The notes under the pieces: generated by a model
What the model was told of the DNA's origin: nothing
Seen by the model: the letters and a program-made list of their open reading frames with translations, nothing else
Databases searched by the model: none
In this document: positions 24,299 through 32,899 of the stretch, one piece after another
How the letters are laid out: the number at the start of each line of letters is the position of its first letter
Numbering within the stretch: position 1 is the stretch's first letter
NCBI GenBank assembly: GCA_963663495.1
Contig: OY760427.1
Location: forward strand, 2,108,001 to 2,172,000
Source of the DNA: G963663495 sp963663495
GTDB taxonomy: Bacteria; Bacteroidota; Rhodothermia; Rhodothermales; Bin80
Reading direction: 5' to 3'
DNA: 64,000 nucleotides
Program-made: the position numbers and the translations under genes

Positions 24299-26362
24299 GT
24301 ATCCGTACGGTGAAGTACATGGTAAAGCGGGCTTAGCATTGGTCTGCGTAGTCCGCTTGTAGAGCTTAGTGCAAGGTGATTATACGCCGGGTTTGGTGTG
24401 CCGACTTGGGAATTTCGGAGTGGTGTGCAGCTTATCGTCTTGGCGCCTGAATGCAGGCAGCAATCAGCGTCTTTGGGGACAAAAAACATGGGTTTTGGGG
24501 AGAAGAACCGGAACATTGTGGCGGACGCACATGTACACGAACTATGCGGCCCAAGGTATCTTTCTCCCCCTCTTCTCCTGCCGGTGAAGCCCTTTTTCAG
24601 AGGCTAAGAAACCAAGAGGCTGAGAACAAGGATCTGCGAAAGCAGGTCCGTCGCTTGGAGAAAAAAGCCGATCGTCTATCCAAGAACATCGCGGATATGG
24701 CTGCGAAGATTAGCCATCTGGAAGACAGGTTGGAACAAGCGCATCGCCTACTCTCTGGCAAAAAGAGTGAGCGTTACACGCCGGCGGACAATGCGCAGCA
24801 AGGCCAGTTGTCTGGAGAGGAACCAGAAGCTGTTGAGCCCGAGGAGGAGGAGTATGTCCCGGTAAAGCGCAAGCGGCGTGGGAAGAACAAGCCGGTGCGT
24901 GGGCCGATTCCGGACCATCTGCCCAGAGAGGTGATCCGCCTTGAGCCGGAGGGCAGCACCGCGGGTATGAAGTACATCGGCGAGGAAGTAACGGAGTACC
25001 TGGAATATGTGCCGGGTTTCACGAGGGTAGTACGGATTGTGCGGCCGAAGTACGTTGTCTGCAAGGAGCCTCGCAAGGGGGTGGTCATAGCGCCGTTGCC
25101 GAAGCGTGTCATACCGAAGGGGAAGGCGGGTCCGGGGTTGTTGGCGTATTTGGCGGTAGCCAAATATGTGGATCATATGCCGCTATACCGGCTGCGGAAG
25201 AAGTTTCAGCGCCATGGCGTGAAGCTATCGGCTGCTACAATGGGGGATTGGATTGCGAAGGTAGCGACGTATCTGGGTCCGTTAGGAGATGCGTTGCGTA
25301 AGGAGGTGCTTCGTAGCGGGTATCTGCAGGTGGATGAGACAACGTTCCCGGTGCAAAAGCCGAAGAAGGAAGGGAAGGAGAAGAAAGGGAAGAAAAACGA
25401 AGGAAAGACGCATCGCGGCTATCTTTGGGTATACCTGGCACCGCGGGCGAAGGTGGTGATGATGGATTACAGCCCGAGTCGTGCGCGCGCTGGACCGTGG
25501 GAATTCTTGCGCGGATATAGAGGGGCGATGCAAACCGACGGGTATGTGGTGTACGATGCGTTTGGTACGCGGGGCGGGATAACGCTGTTTGGATGTATGG
25601 CGCATGCGCGTCGCAAGTTTTATGACTGCAGGAAAAAGGAGCCCAAGAAGGTGCGCCATGTAATGGAGGAAATCCGGCAGTTGTATGCGATAGAGCGTGG
25701 GTTGCGTAAGGAGGGAGCTGGTCCGGCTCGGCGTGTGGAGGTACGACAGGAGGAGGCACGGCCGGTACTGGAAAAGTTGAAGCCATGGCTTGAGGAGAGT
25801 CGTGAGCACCGGCCGAGTGCGGGATGGGATGAAGCCGTGGGGTACATGCTCAACAGGTGGGAGAAGCTGGTTTGTTACCTGGAAGACGGCAAGGTTGAGA
25901 TTGATAACAATCTGGTCGAGAACCAGATGCGGGCGATTGCGCTTGGTCGAAAAAACCATCTGTTTGCGGGATCGCATGCGGCAGCGCAGCGGTCCGCAGT
26001 ACTGTACTCTCTTTTTGCCACATGCAAGTTGCAATCGACAAACCCGATTGAATGGCTTACCGACGTACTACGCCGTCTTCCGACACATCCTGCCGACCGC
26101 ATGGCTGAACTCTTGCCCCATCATTGGAAAGCTAGTCGGGACTTGCAGCAAGCTACCGTCAAGAAAGCGGCATAGGAGCCCCTAAACAGGCGCGCCCGGG
26201 TCATCCGATAGATCCGTGTACGGGTCTGCGAATACGCTGTCAGGTACTTGACTCCTGCACACCCAACCGACGCTAGCCTATAAACCTTCGAACCGCGCTC
26301 TAACTTACTCTAATTGAGAGAGTAAATACCCTCGGTTATAATGTACTTCACCGGACGGATAC
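24299..26362 (+). mobile_element. intact IS66-family element (tnpC-only, ISBst12-like)
   Basis: This 2064-bp element has terminal inverted repeats GTATCCGTACGGTGAAGTAC (left) and GTATCCGTCCGGTGAAGTAC (right, on the minus strand). The 8-bp target duplication CTGTAGAC lies at 24291-24298 and 26363-26370, as usual for IS66. Only the tnpC gene is present. This is the reference copy for four remnants in the window. Confidence 0.95.
24544..26175 (+). CDS. tnpC: IS66 transposase TnpC
   Basis: This 543-residue DDE transposase has a leucine-rich coiled coil (residues ~20-70), an acidic linker, the basic VPVKRKRRGKNKPVRGP segment, then the catalytic core with VDETTF (Asp), MQTDGYVVYDAF (Asp) and VEIDNNLVENQMR (Glu), ending in the IS66 C-terminal domain (LPHHWK). 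I chose the ATG at 24544 (MRPKVSF), because the upstream ATG at 24451 adds a segment derived from the untranslated left end. The reading frame is intact and the element has perfect target duplications, so it is probably active and recent. Confidence 0.95.
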   Translation: MRPKVSFSPSSPAGEALFQRLRNQEAENKDLRKQVRRLEKKADRLSKNIADMAAKISHLEDRLEQAHRLLSGKKSERYTPADNAQQGQLSGEEPEAVEPEEEEYVPVKRKRRGKNKPVRGPIPDHLPREVIRLEPEGSTAGMKYIGEEVTEYLEYVPGFTRVVRIVRPKYVVCKEPRKGVVIAPLPKRVIPKGKAGPGLLAYLAVAKYVDHMPLYRLRKKFQRHGVKLSAATMGDWIAKVATYLGPLGDALRKEVLRSGYLQVDETTFPVQKPKKEGKEKKGKKNEGKTHRGYLWVYLAPRAKVVMMDYSPSRARAGPWEFLRGYRGAMQTDGYVVYDAFGTRGGITLFGCMAHARRKFYDCRKKEPKKVRHVMEEIRQLYAIERGLRKEGAGPARRVEVRQEEARPVLEKLKPWLEESREHRPSAGWDEAVGYMLNRWEKLVCYLEDGKVEIDNNLVENQMRAIALGRKNHLFAGSHAAAQRSAVLYSLFATCKLQSTNPIEWLTDVLRRLPTHPADRMAELLPHHWKASRDLQQATVKKAA

Positions 26363-26909
26363 CTGTAGACGATGTAACGCGTCACTCGCCATGAGCGGAG
26401 GACACGCATGCCCCAGCCAAAGCCGTATCGGAGCGCCCAAAAGGGCTGTTCTCAGACGTTCACCGGACTGAATAGCACCCAAGACCGCCGAAAACGCGCC
26501 AACGAGGCCGTAAATCACGCGTACCGTGATCAGTCCTGCCAATAAGACTGCCTACTGTCGGAACAGGAGTTCGATCGTGGTACGATGCGTGCGGTATTGG
26601 ATGATAGGATTGGCGCGTTTAGGTCGTTACCCCCGCGTGGAAGGTTAGCATACCTGCAGATGGTGTGCTTGAATCCGCTACCGCGGTGTCAGCGCGTGCA
26701 AAAAGGGCTCATATAGGCTGTTCAGTAAGGAGAAACGCGCCTGAATCTGCCTGCAACACGGCAACGACACCGTAAATCACGCGGCAGATACTTGCGGGCT
26801 TGATAACCGCTGCGAAAGTTCATAATTCTTTGATCAGAACTACAATCAGGGGTGTCAGGATGAGCGCAGAATCTGTACATTATAGCCGTTCCAGCCGGCA
26901 CCGACCGGA

Positions 26910-26939
26910 TTTTCAGCCAACAAGGAATGGCACGCCGCC
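26910..26939 (+). repeat. 30-bp motif shared with 53612-53641 (inverted)
   Basis: The sequence TTTTCAGCCAACAAGGAATG followed by GCACGCCGCC occurs once here and once on the opposite strand at 53612-53641, joined to unrelated DNA on its distal side in each case (a DUF3883-like remnant here, an IS66 remnant there). Both copies can be read as FQPTRNGTPP. It may mark the end of a mobile element or a recombination site. Confidence 0.6.
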
Positions 26940-26941
26940 TA

Positions 26942-27493
26942 CGTGAGAACCAGAGATTGGGTGCGCTTGTCGAACGGTTGGTTAGGGAAAGCCTGGAGGT
27001 CTAGGGCTTCGATGTCCACCGTACTGGCGTCGGGTCGGACTTCGAGATTCGGCCCGGCCAGACAGAAGACGACGAACAAGTTCGGCTCGAATTGACCCGA
27101 CGCGGCCTCACGTGGCTCGTCGAGATCAAGTCCGCGAGAGAGGGTGACGTGAGGATGACATCCCGCCAGGCGCAAGAATCCGTCAAATGTCATTCCGGCT
27201 ACCTGCTCTGCGTGGTGCCGATCGGTACTGGACCCGAGGACCCCGACATGGAAGTGGTTCGCCGAGACATGCGCTTTGTGGACGACATAGGCGTGCGTCT
27301 CAAAGGCATCTGCGCAAGACTGGCCAATTTGGAGAGTTTACGCGAGAGCGTCACCGTTGAAGACGAGCCCGGACTCCGTTTGGAGCTGGATTCGAGCTCG
27401 CCGCGCATTCGCATCGACCGCACGGTGTGGCGGGCCGGCTTCGGCTTGAAACGTCTTTTCTCCCGACTTACCGAAGAGCGAAGGCGTCGGTGA
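26942..27493 (+). pseudogene. DUF3883 (NOV C-terminal, nuclease-like) domain remnant
   Basis: The frame reads ALVERLVRESLEV, then an in-frame TAG at 27002, then GFDVHRTGVGSDFEIRP ... GLTWLVEIKSAREGDVRMTSRQ ... GYLLCVVP. This is the pattern of the DUF3883 / protein NO VEIN C-terminal domain, a PD-(D/E)XK-like fold usually found at the end of large helicase or ATPase proteins (often defence-related). The E-x-K is seen in VEIKS. There is no N-terminal part and an internal stop, so it is a fragment. An ATG-initiated remainder (27092-27493) is open but would lack half the domain. The surroundings are distinctly G+C-rich. Confidence 0.6.
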
Positions 27494-27970
27494 TTCCGAC
27501 GACGGTAAGATATCCGGTCCTTTCTCGCTCACAGTTCCTCCACCACCTCCGATTGGAAGGCTACCAATCACTGACACCCATTTCCGGCTAGAACTCTCCC
27601 AAATCCAACGGACTTGCACGAACTCCCATTCCTGCCGTCGCCCTTGGCTGCGATCCGTCGGTCCGAAATGGCGAAGAAATCGGTTCAAATGGCCGACATT
27701 TTGGCGGGAGTGGATCTCGCGAGTTCCGGGCGCAGGATACTGTTCCTCCTCCCTAAGGCTGGCCCGAGCAGCCTCGGGCCGACAGGAGGGTGGAGTTGGT
27801 CCACGTTCGGCGGGTTCGGCGATCCATCCCTGCACCGGAAATGAGGGATTAGCCTCGACCGTGACCTCTTCAGCGCATGCCTTTCAATGAACGTATCGGT
27901 ATGCGGCAGTCCGAGTAACGGTAGTGATCGCCGGAGATCGGTGACCAGCTCGAATCGACACCTTGGGGCG
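27494..27970. other. G+C-rich stretch without a convincing gene
   Basis: About 480 bases. A minus-strand open frame (27338-27835) includes HLNRFLRHFGPTDRSQGRRQEWEFVQVRW, which may be decayed coding sequence, but I cannot assign it to a family. It probably belongs to the same degraded foreign segment as its neighbours. Confidence 0.3.
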
Positions 27971-28177
27971 CTAACCCGTCCGTCCCCGTCGCCGGGCTCC
28001 TGTCGCCGCTACTTCCCCTCTTCCGACGCTGCTCGGCCGCCCCTTGGCTTCATTCAACGGCCCGAAACGTCCGGTTCTCGCGTCTCTGACCGCCTTGCGG
28101 GTGCCGCCAGTTTTTCCGTAGCGACGGCCCTCGTCACTCGGCATCATGGAGACCGCGTCAAGCTCGTTCTTGCCCAT
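27971..28177 (-). CDS. small conserved hypothetical protein (68 aa)
   Basis: The C-terminal half reads TRKAVRDARTGRFGPLNEAKGRPSS, resembling a widespread small-protein pattern (VxDAxTGRFVxxxEAKxRPxT) found on plasmids and chromosomes of Proteobacteria and others. Function is unknown. I start it at the ATG giving MGKNELDAVSMM; an ATG further upstream (28282) is less likely. It lies in the plasmid-like G+C-rich segment. Confidence 0.45.
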   Translation of the reverse strand: MGKNELDAVSMMPSDEGRRYGKTGGTRKAVRDARTGRFGPLNEAKGRPSSVGRGEVAATGARRRGRTG

Positions 28178-28404
28178 CCCGGATGCGGCGGTTTCCCACT
28201 CCCCAACCCGCCAGCACCGGGTTGTGGTAGCCGGTATCCGTCCGGCACGGATCTGTAGGTGCTGTTCGCTGAAATCCAACATCGACTATGCCGGAACAAG
28301 TCAGTCGCCGCGCTTCCCATGCCGTTCGAAGAAGGCGTGCGTCCTCGCGCGAAGAAGGAGCGAGTCCGAAATGGTCGCGATCTCTTCCGCTTCCTTCCAA
28401 TCCT

Positions 28405-28554
28405 GCTCAAGCCGCCGCACCGGGGACAAGGGCCGTACCATTCCACGCCCACCTTCCGTCCTTCCCATCCGGCGGCATCCAGAGCGGTGAGCCAATCCGC
28501 TAGGGTATGCTCTGGCCACGCCCTGCTCAATTGCAACTCACTGAGCGAGTTGAG
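28405..28554 (-). pseudogene. possible primase-type zinc-finger fragment
   Basis: The frame overlapping the end of the HNH gene reads SRAWPEHTLADWLTALDAAG and then GRKVGVEWYGPCPRCGG, the style of the N-terminal zinc-binding domain of phage or plasmid DNA primases (WxGPCPxCGGxDRF). The expected DRF continuation is lost through a frame change after the CPRCGG. Only this fragment is recognisable, so the gene is dead if it was one. Confidence 0.35.
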
Positions 28555-29396
28555 TCGGAAGCCAGCATCAGCGCCAGTGCATCGCGCTCGGCTGGATCCA
28601 CGGAGAGGTTGTACTTCTGCTTGACGGCCAAGACTTGGCTCGCAAACCAAGCGGCATTTCGCGTCGGCCGCCATTCGGCGCCGTCACGATCGGATTTCTG
28701 GTGACGGTTCACCGAGGGGTCGGCGATGGTCAGGTTGACCAGATCCCCGGCAAACGCCCGGAACTGCGACTCACGGAGCCCGGAATCGTATGCTTCCGCC
28801 AGCGCAACGATGTGTTCGATGTCCGTTGCCGCAGTGCCATCAGGCCGGATGTCGAACAGTTTACACGAATAGGGCGTATACACCCGCCCTCTGGACTTCG
28901 GCAACCCTGCGACGATCTCGTCTTCCAGCGAGCTATACGCCGACCCGAACGCATCCCGGTTATAGCCTGCGCGCCTGACCTCCTCGCAGACTGGTAGGCC
29001 CATCCATGTCGGTGAGCCGGGGGGGCATGTCCTGTTCCCCGTAGGGGTGGCCCGGAGTGGTTTTCCCCCTGTGGGCGCACCGGAACGGGGGACGTAGCCG
29101 TTGGGGTTCCGAGTGCTCTCGCACGAGCTCCCGTCATCGTCGCTGTCGCTTGACCTCCTCCGTTCCAGCCACGCGTAGATTAGACCGGTTCCGTTCCGGT
29201 TGTCCCTGTAGGCGGGAAGTCTCAGTCCTTCGTCCTGATTCCTTGCTTCCGCACAGGTCAGGTCGCCGTTCCGGTTGCCATCCCAGTAGGCGAACATGTT
29301 CCGGTTCAGAAGTTCGCCACTCGTAACCGTTCCACCGGTCACCGCAACGAGCAGGCAGGCCAGCGCAACGGTCCGAATGGTGTTCGTGAGGTTCAT
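28527..29396 (-). CDS. secreted HNH endonuclease-family protein (DUF1524-like)
   Basis: The 289-residue product has an N-terminal hydrophobic signal peptide (TVALACLLVAVTGGTVTSG). A low-complexity Ser/Asp-rich middle (RRRSSDSDDDGSSCES) is followed by a C-terminal HNH-type nuclease core: ATDIEHIVALAEAYDSG, then FAGDLVNLTIADPSVNRHQK and a final WRPT..AAWFASQVL. The DIEH and N..N..K spacing matches DUF1524/GmrSD-type HNH domains. It is probably exported and may degrade extracellular DNA. Codon usage is more G+C-rich than in the flanking housekeeping genes, fitting acquisition from another lineage. Confidence 0.75.
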   Translation of the reverse strand: MNLTNTIRTVALACLLVAVTGGTVTSGELLNRNMFAYWDGNRNGDLTCAEARNQDEGLRLPAYRDNRNGTGLIYAWLERRRSSDSDDDGSSCESTRNPNGYVPRSGAPTGGKPLRATPTGNRTCPPGSPTWMGLPVCEEVRRAGYNRDAFGSAYSSLEDEIVAGLPKSRGRVYTPYSCKLFDIRPDGTAATDIEHIVALAEAYDSGLRESQFRAFAGDLVNLTIADPSVNRHQKSDRDGAEWRPTRNAAWFASQVLAVKQKYNLSVDPAERDALALMLASDSTRSVSCN

Positions 29397-29498
29397 GGTC
29401 TGTTTTCCGTGTCGAGGGTGAGGGGGTACTCGGGTGCTGACGGCGCGAATCCCGTCAGCCCATCGAAGTTCCTCCCGCTTGCGCTGGCGGTCCCTTAT

Positions 29499-29508
29499 AC
29501 GCTAGCGT
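29499..29508. promoter_or_regulatory. palindrome upstream of parA (candidate operator/parS-like site)
   Basis: The perfect 10-bp palindrome ACGCTAGCGT lies 7 bases before the parA start codon and recurs, within a shared ATACGCTAGCGT, at 30293-30302 at the end of the cassette. Confidence 0.45.
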
Positions 29509-29515
29509 TACTACT

Positions 29516-30076
29516 ATGGTTAGCACAGTTGCATTGATATCGCAAAAGGGCGGGAACGGAAAGACGACCCTTGTGATCGGTCTCGCGGTCGCCCACGAGT
29601 GCGCCGGTCATCGGGCTGCCGTGGTCGATCTGGACCCCCAGGGGTCCGCAACCGCATGGGGACGGTTGCGCCACGGCGCTTCGCCTCCGATGGTCTCCGC
29701 GCACCCGCCACGGTTGGCGAGGGTCGTCCAGGCTGCAGGCCATGCGGGCGCGTCCCTCGTCGTGATCGACACGACCCCCCGGGACGCGGGCGGTGTCGCC
29801 GAAGCCGCTCGCATTGCGGATCTGGTACTTATTCCCTGTCGTCCAGCGGCTCCGGATCTGATGGCCGTGCCAACCACGCTGGACACCATCGGGACGGCCA
29901 GAGCGGTGGCTGTCCTGAACGCCTGTCCACCGCGCGGGTCGTGGAAGACCCAGGCGGGTGAAGCGCTCCAGGGCATCGGCGCTATCGTTGCGCCCGTCAC
30001 CCTCGGGGCCAGGGTAGCGCATCCGAAAGCCTTTGTCCTCGGCCGCTCCGCCCAGGAAATGGAGACACTCTCATGA
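29516..30076 (+). CDS. parA: ParA-family partition ATPase
   Basis: This 186-residue, small plasmid-type ParA/MinD-like ATPase has a deviant Walker A QKGGNGKTT (residues 10-18), AVVDLDPQGSATAW (Walker A' / switch I), VVIDTTPRDAGG (Walker B) and a C-terminal PVTLGARVAHPKAF segment typical of ParA partners of short ribbon-helix-helix proteins. It ends in an ATGA overlap with the next gene, a typical parAB arrangement. Palindromes on both sides could be operator or centromere sites. Its presence suggests a plasmid or integrative element now embedded in the chromosome. Confidence 0.88.
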   Translation: MVSTVALISQKGGNGKTTLVIGLAVAHECAGHRAAVVDLDPQGSATAWGRLRHGASPPMVSAHPPRLARVVQAAGHAGASLVVIDTTPRDAGGVAEAARIADLVLIPCRPAAPDLMAVPTTLDTIGTARAVAVLNACPPRGSWKTQAGEALQGIGAIVAPVTLGARVAHPKAFVLGRSAQEMETLS

Positions 30077-30299
30077 CGAAACGCACGATGGCCGACGTCC
30101 TACAAGCTGCGGCCACCCCGACAGGGAAAAGGCGAGGAAGACGATTCCGTCCCGCCGTGGCAAGCGGGCATGGCTGGTCTACCTGGATCCCGACACGGCG
30201 AGGAGGCTCAAGGCTGCCGCCGCCATGAAAGACCGGTCGCTCCAGTCCTTCGGAGAAGAGGCGGCGGACATGCTCCTGGCGCGGTATGGGATACGCTAG
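30073..30299 (+). pseudogene. ParB-like/ribbon-helix-helix partner of parA, frameshifted
   Basis: Starts MTKRTMADVLQAAATP in one frame and continues as DREKARKTIPSRRGKRAWLVYLDPDTARRL ... SLQSFGEEAADMLLARYG in the next, the usual layout of the small DNA-binding partner of short ParA proteins. The join at about 30115 needs a one-base change, so as given the gene is broken, unless this is a sequencing error. It overlaps the parA stop codon. Its TAG stop lies within the second ACGCTAGCGT palindrome. Confidence 0.7.
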
Positions 30300-30302
30300 C
30301 GT
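30293..30302. promoter_or_regulatory. second ACGCTAGCGT palindrome, end of the parA cassette
   Basis: Same palindrome as at 29499-29508, overlapping the stop codon of the parA partner gene. Two copies bracketing the cassette suggest a binding site for the ribbon-helix-helix protein. Confidence 0.45.
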
Positions 30303-30439
30303 GATTTGTATGATAAGCACGCCATCACTCAAAGGAAGCGGCTGTGCCCTCTCCGAGGGTATCCCATCCGGTCCAACCATCCGTTAGGTTTCTTTTCTCG
30401 CGTACGAATTCAATCACGCGGTGACGAGGCATACCACCG

Positions 30440-31115
30440 ATGTTCAAACGCATTTATATCGACAACTACAAGTCATTTGTCAACTTTGACTTACGGTTCC
30501 AGGAGCTGACGTTGCTCGTCGGTCAAAACGGGACGGGAAAGACGGCGGTGCTGGACGTAATGTATGCGTTGCGGAGACTGCTCGAAGGCACAGTTAGGGT
30601 CACCGACCGGAACGCTTTCCCCCCTTCGTCCCTGACAAGATGGCAGGAACGGGACGTCCAAGCCTTTCAACTGGAAGTGGAGTTGGACGGAGAATCGTTT
30701 CAATATCGCCTGGACGTGGAGCACGACCGCCGGGAACGCCGTGCACGGATCATCTTGGAGACTCTGTCGAGGAATGAAGGTCCCCTGTTCAGCTTCGCAG
30801 GTGGAGATGTCCAACTGTACCGTGACGACCATTCCGAAGGCCCCACCTTATAAGAGCGACTGGAGAGAATCCGCACTTGCCCGCGTCGTGCCTGTTGAGA
30901 AGAACCTTGCTCTCACTCGTTTTCTCGATTTCATGCGCGGTGTGCTGATATGCGGGCTCAACCCGCCAGTCTTCATGTCGGAAGCGACCGGCGAGGATCT
31001 GATCTTGGCCAGGGACGGACAAAACTTCGTTGGGTGGTACCGCCACCTCCTGCAGGAATGGCAGCACCTGAATCCGGAATACTTTCAAGTGGTAAGGCGG
31101 GTGCTGGTCGGATAG
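30440..31115 (+). pseudogene. AAA-family (OLD/RecF-like) ATPase, frameshifted and truncated
   Basis: The N-terminus MFKRIYIDNYKSFVNFDLRF with Walker A GQNGTGKTA (about residues 28-36) is an AAA15/21-type ATPase. The frame breaks near 30848: the first frame ends EGPTL while YKSDWRESALARVVPVEKNL continues in the next, up to 31115. The Walker B and histidine-switch half is missing altogether. It is the fourth ATPase of this superfamily in the window, but a dead one. It could be the remains of another defence gene or the partner of the DUF3883 fragment. Confidence 0.75.
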
Positions 31116-31714
31116 TTGCCCATGCGGCGATATCCTTGGAATCCACGTGTGGGAATTGACTCATTTTGAACTTAGTGGTCTAGTTGGCTTTTCCTGCGGA
31201 AGGTACCACATTCACGGCCTGAGGTGTAGCGGAAAAGGCGGCGATGCCTGAGAGTTTCCTAATTGCTCGGGCAACGGCCGGAGATACGGACGACAACAAA
31301 TGTGTTAGAAGCATCCGGCGGATATTCATTCGTGATCCAACCCGGGAGCCAGTACCACCAGACTTCGTTAGTACTATGGCATTCGTACGGAATTCTGGAC
31401 ATTTGTTCAAGAGAAGTCTGGACATCAGGTGGCAGCCGATACATCGGTACGCGACCCGGCGAGGCGAGCGTTCAGAGAGCACCTGCCGCCGCATCGGCGA
31501 TGCGAAATGACGTTCGACTCGTCGTGGGAGTGCACGTTCCTGCGGAGGGTGCGAATCCCGCCAACCTCTATCGCTCGAGGGAAAGCGTGCCCCGAATGAC
31601 TTGACAATTCCTATCCCAACTCGGTGACGAACATACGGGAATTGATGCGGTGACGGGCGAACGAAACGTTGGGGGCCATGTAAAAACACCTACCCTCTTA
31701 AGAAGAATATCTCA
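31116..31714. other. 600-bp stretch without a recognisable gene
   Basis: Contains scattered open frames; one reads NVLEASGGYSFV, faintly like the IS110 transposase block, but without supporting sequence around it. It holds the promoter region of the DUF262 gene, with an AAGAAG ribosome-binding-like stretch 10 bases before its ATG. Confidence 0.35.
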
Positions 31715-32899
31715 ATGTCCATGCCGTCCCATGGTGGTGCACAAACTGTCGGTACGCCAAGTTTTACTAATGCACATGAGAGACGAGAATCACTCCCTAA
31801 TAGTGCTGAAAATGAGGAGATACTGGATATTGGGGAAGGAGAAGACGAACCCGCTCCGTTTGATTACGATATTACTTCCTATGGGGCAGATTTTCCGGTA
31901 GATGCTCTCGTTAAGAGAGTTAATTCCGGTGACATTGTAATTCCCACGTTCGGTCGGTACCACGGTGAATCCGGTCAGATAAACGTTGTGGGCTTCCAGC
32001 GGGAATATGTATGGTCTAAATTCAAGGCCGACCGATTTATTGAATCTCTGTTACTTGGATTGCCGGTTCCAGGCATTTTTCTGGTAAGAGATAATGACCA
32101 TAGGTATCTCGTCCTGGATGGGCAACAGAGGCTAGGTGCATTGCAGCAGTTTTGTGCAGAAACGAACCGACCAGTACGCCGGCTCGGCAACGTTCACGAA
32201 AATTTTCGGGGCAAGTGTTTTGCGGAGTTGGATCCAGATTATCGTCGCAAGCTTGAAAACAGCATCATCCATGCGACGGTAGTGCGGCAGAATGAGCCTC
32301 GAGGCGATCAAAGTAGCATTTACATGATATTTGAGCGTCTGAATACAGGCGGAGTTAATCTGCAGCCGCAGGAAATTCGGGTAGCACTGTATAACGGCCC
32401 GTTTGCCCATCTTCTTGGGGAGCTGAATGATCAGCCTGCATGGCGTTCCCTCTACGGCAATAAGTCACTCAGGCTCAAGGACATGGAGATGATCCTGCGG
32501 TTTCTTGCATTTTACTATTGCGGTGACGATTACTCAGAGTCCATGAAGGACTTCCTGAACAAATACATGGCCTCAAATCGCAACCTTGAAAAGCAAAGGG
32601 GGGCCGAGATTGCCCCATTGTTCCGTAATACCACCGCAATATTGGATACGGCCGCGGGAATGGATGCGTTCAGACCTGATAAACGCCTTAACGCAGCAGT
32701 TGTTGATTCCGTCTTGACCGGTGTAGCAAAGCGACAGGCTCAGGGACCGATAGAAGATCGTGTGGAAGTAAGAAGAAAACTGAAGGAGTTGTTCTCAAAC
32801 CCGGATTATATTGCTGCGGTAAAAACAGGGACCTCCCAAAAGGTAAAAGTGATGGCTCGGATGCAGCTCGCAACGCAGGCTTTTGCAGATATTGAATGA
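31715..32899 (+). CDS. DUF262 (GmrS/ParB-Srx-like) protein, first gene of a DUF262-HEPN pair
   Basis: The 394-residue protein has the DUF262 NTP-binding/nuclease-like fold: VVGFQREYVWSKFKADRFIE and the YLVLDGQQRLGALQQF motif (DGQQR near residue 135), then a conserved IYMIFERLNTGGVNLQPQEI block. DUF262 is the N-terminal domain of GmrSD-type modification-dependent restriction enzymes, but the DUF1524 HNH domain is absent here; instead the next gene, overlapping by 4 bases, encodes a HEPN protein. The N-terminal ~55 residues are acidic and likely disordered. Probable role: sensor or antitoxin-like partner in a two-gene antiviral unit (inference). Confidence 0.85.
   Translation: MSMPSHGGAQTVGTPSFTNAHERRESLPNSAENEEILDIGEGEDEPAPFDYDITSYGADFPVDALVKRVNSGDIVIPTFGRYHGESGQINVVGFQREYVWSKFKADRFIESLLLGLPVPGIFLVRDNDHRYLVLDGQQRLGALQQFCAETNRPVRRLGNVHENFRGKCFAELDPDYRRKLENSIIHATVVRQNEPRGDQSSIYMIFERLNTGGVNLQPQEIRVALYNGPFAHLLGELNDQPAWRSLYGNKSLRLKDMEMILRFLAFYYCGDDYSESMKDFLNKYMASNRNLEKQRGAEIAPLFRNTTAILDTAAGMDAFRPDKRLNAAVVDSVLTGVAKRQAQGPIEDRVEVRRKLKELFSNPDYIAAVKTGTSQKVKVMARMQLATQAFADIE

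Larger units (their letters stand above)
24126..26786 (+). repeat. IS256-associated non-coding tail, copy B, split by IS66
   Basis: A diverged direct repeat of 23345-24056, preceded by a relic of the IS256 transposase 3' end (CACTACTGTAG matches TTCTACTGTAG). An intact IS66 (24299-26362) splits it. The two halves, 24126-24298 and 26371-26786, become continuous with copy A once the IS66 and one CTGTAGAC are removed. No gene is seen in it apart from the IS66 transposase. Confidence 0.65.

Noticed and set aside
31263..31604. Possible IS110 transposase relic (NVLEASGGY)
   Set aside because: Only one short motif matches. No catalytic residues or flanking IS110 sequence could be read.
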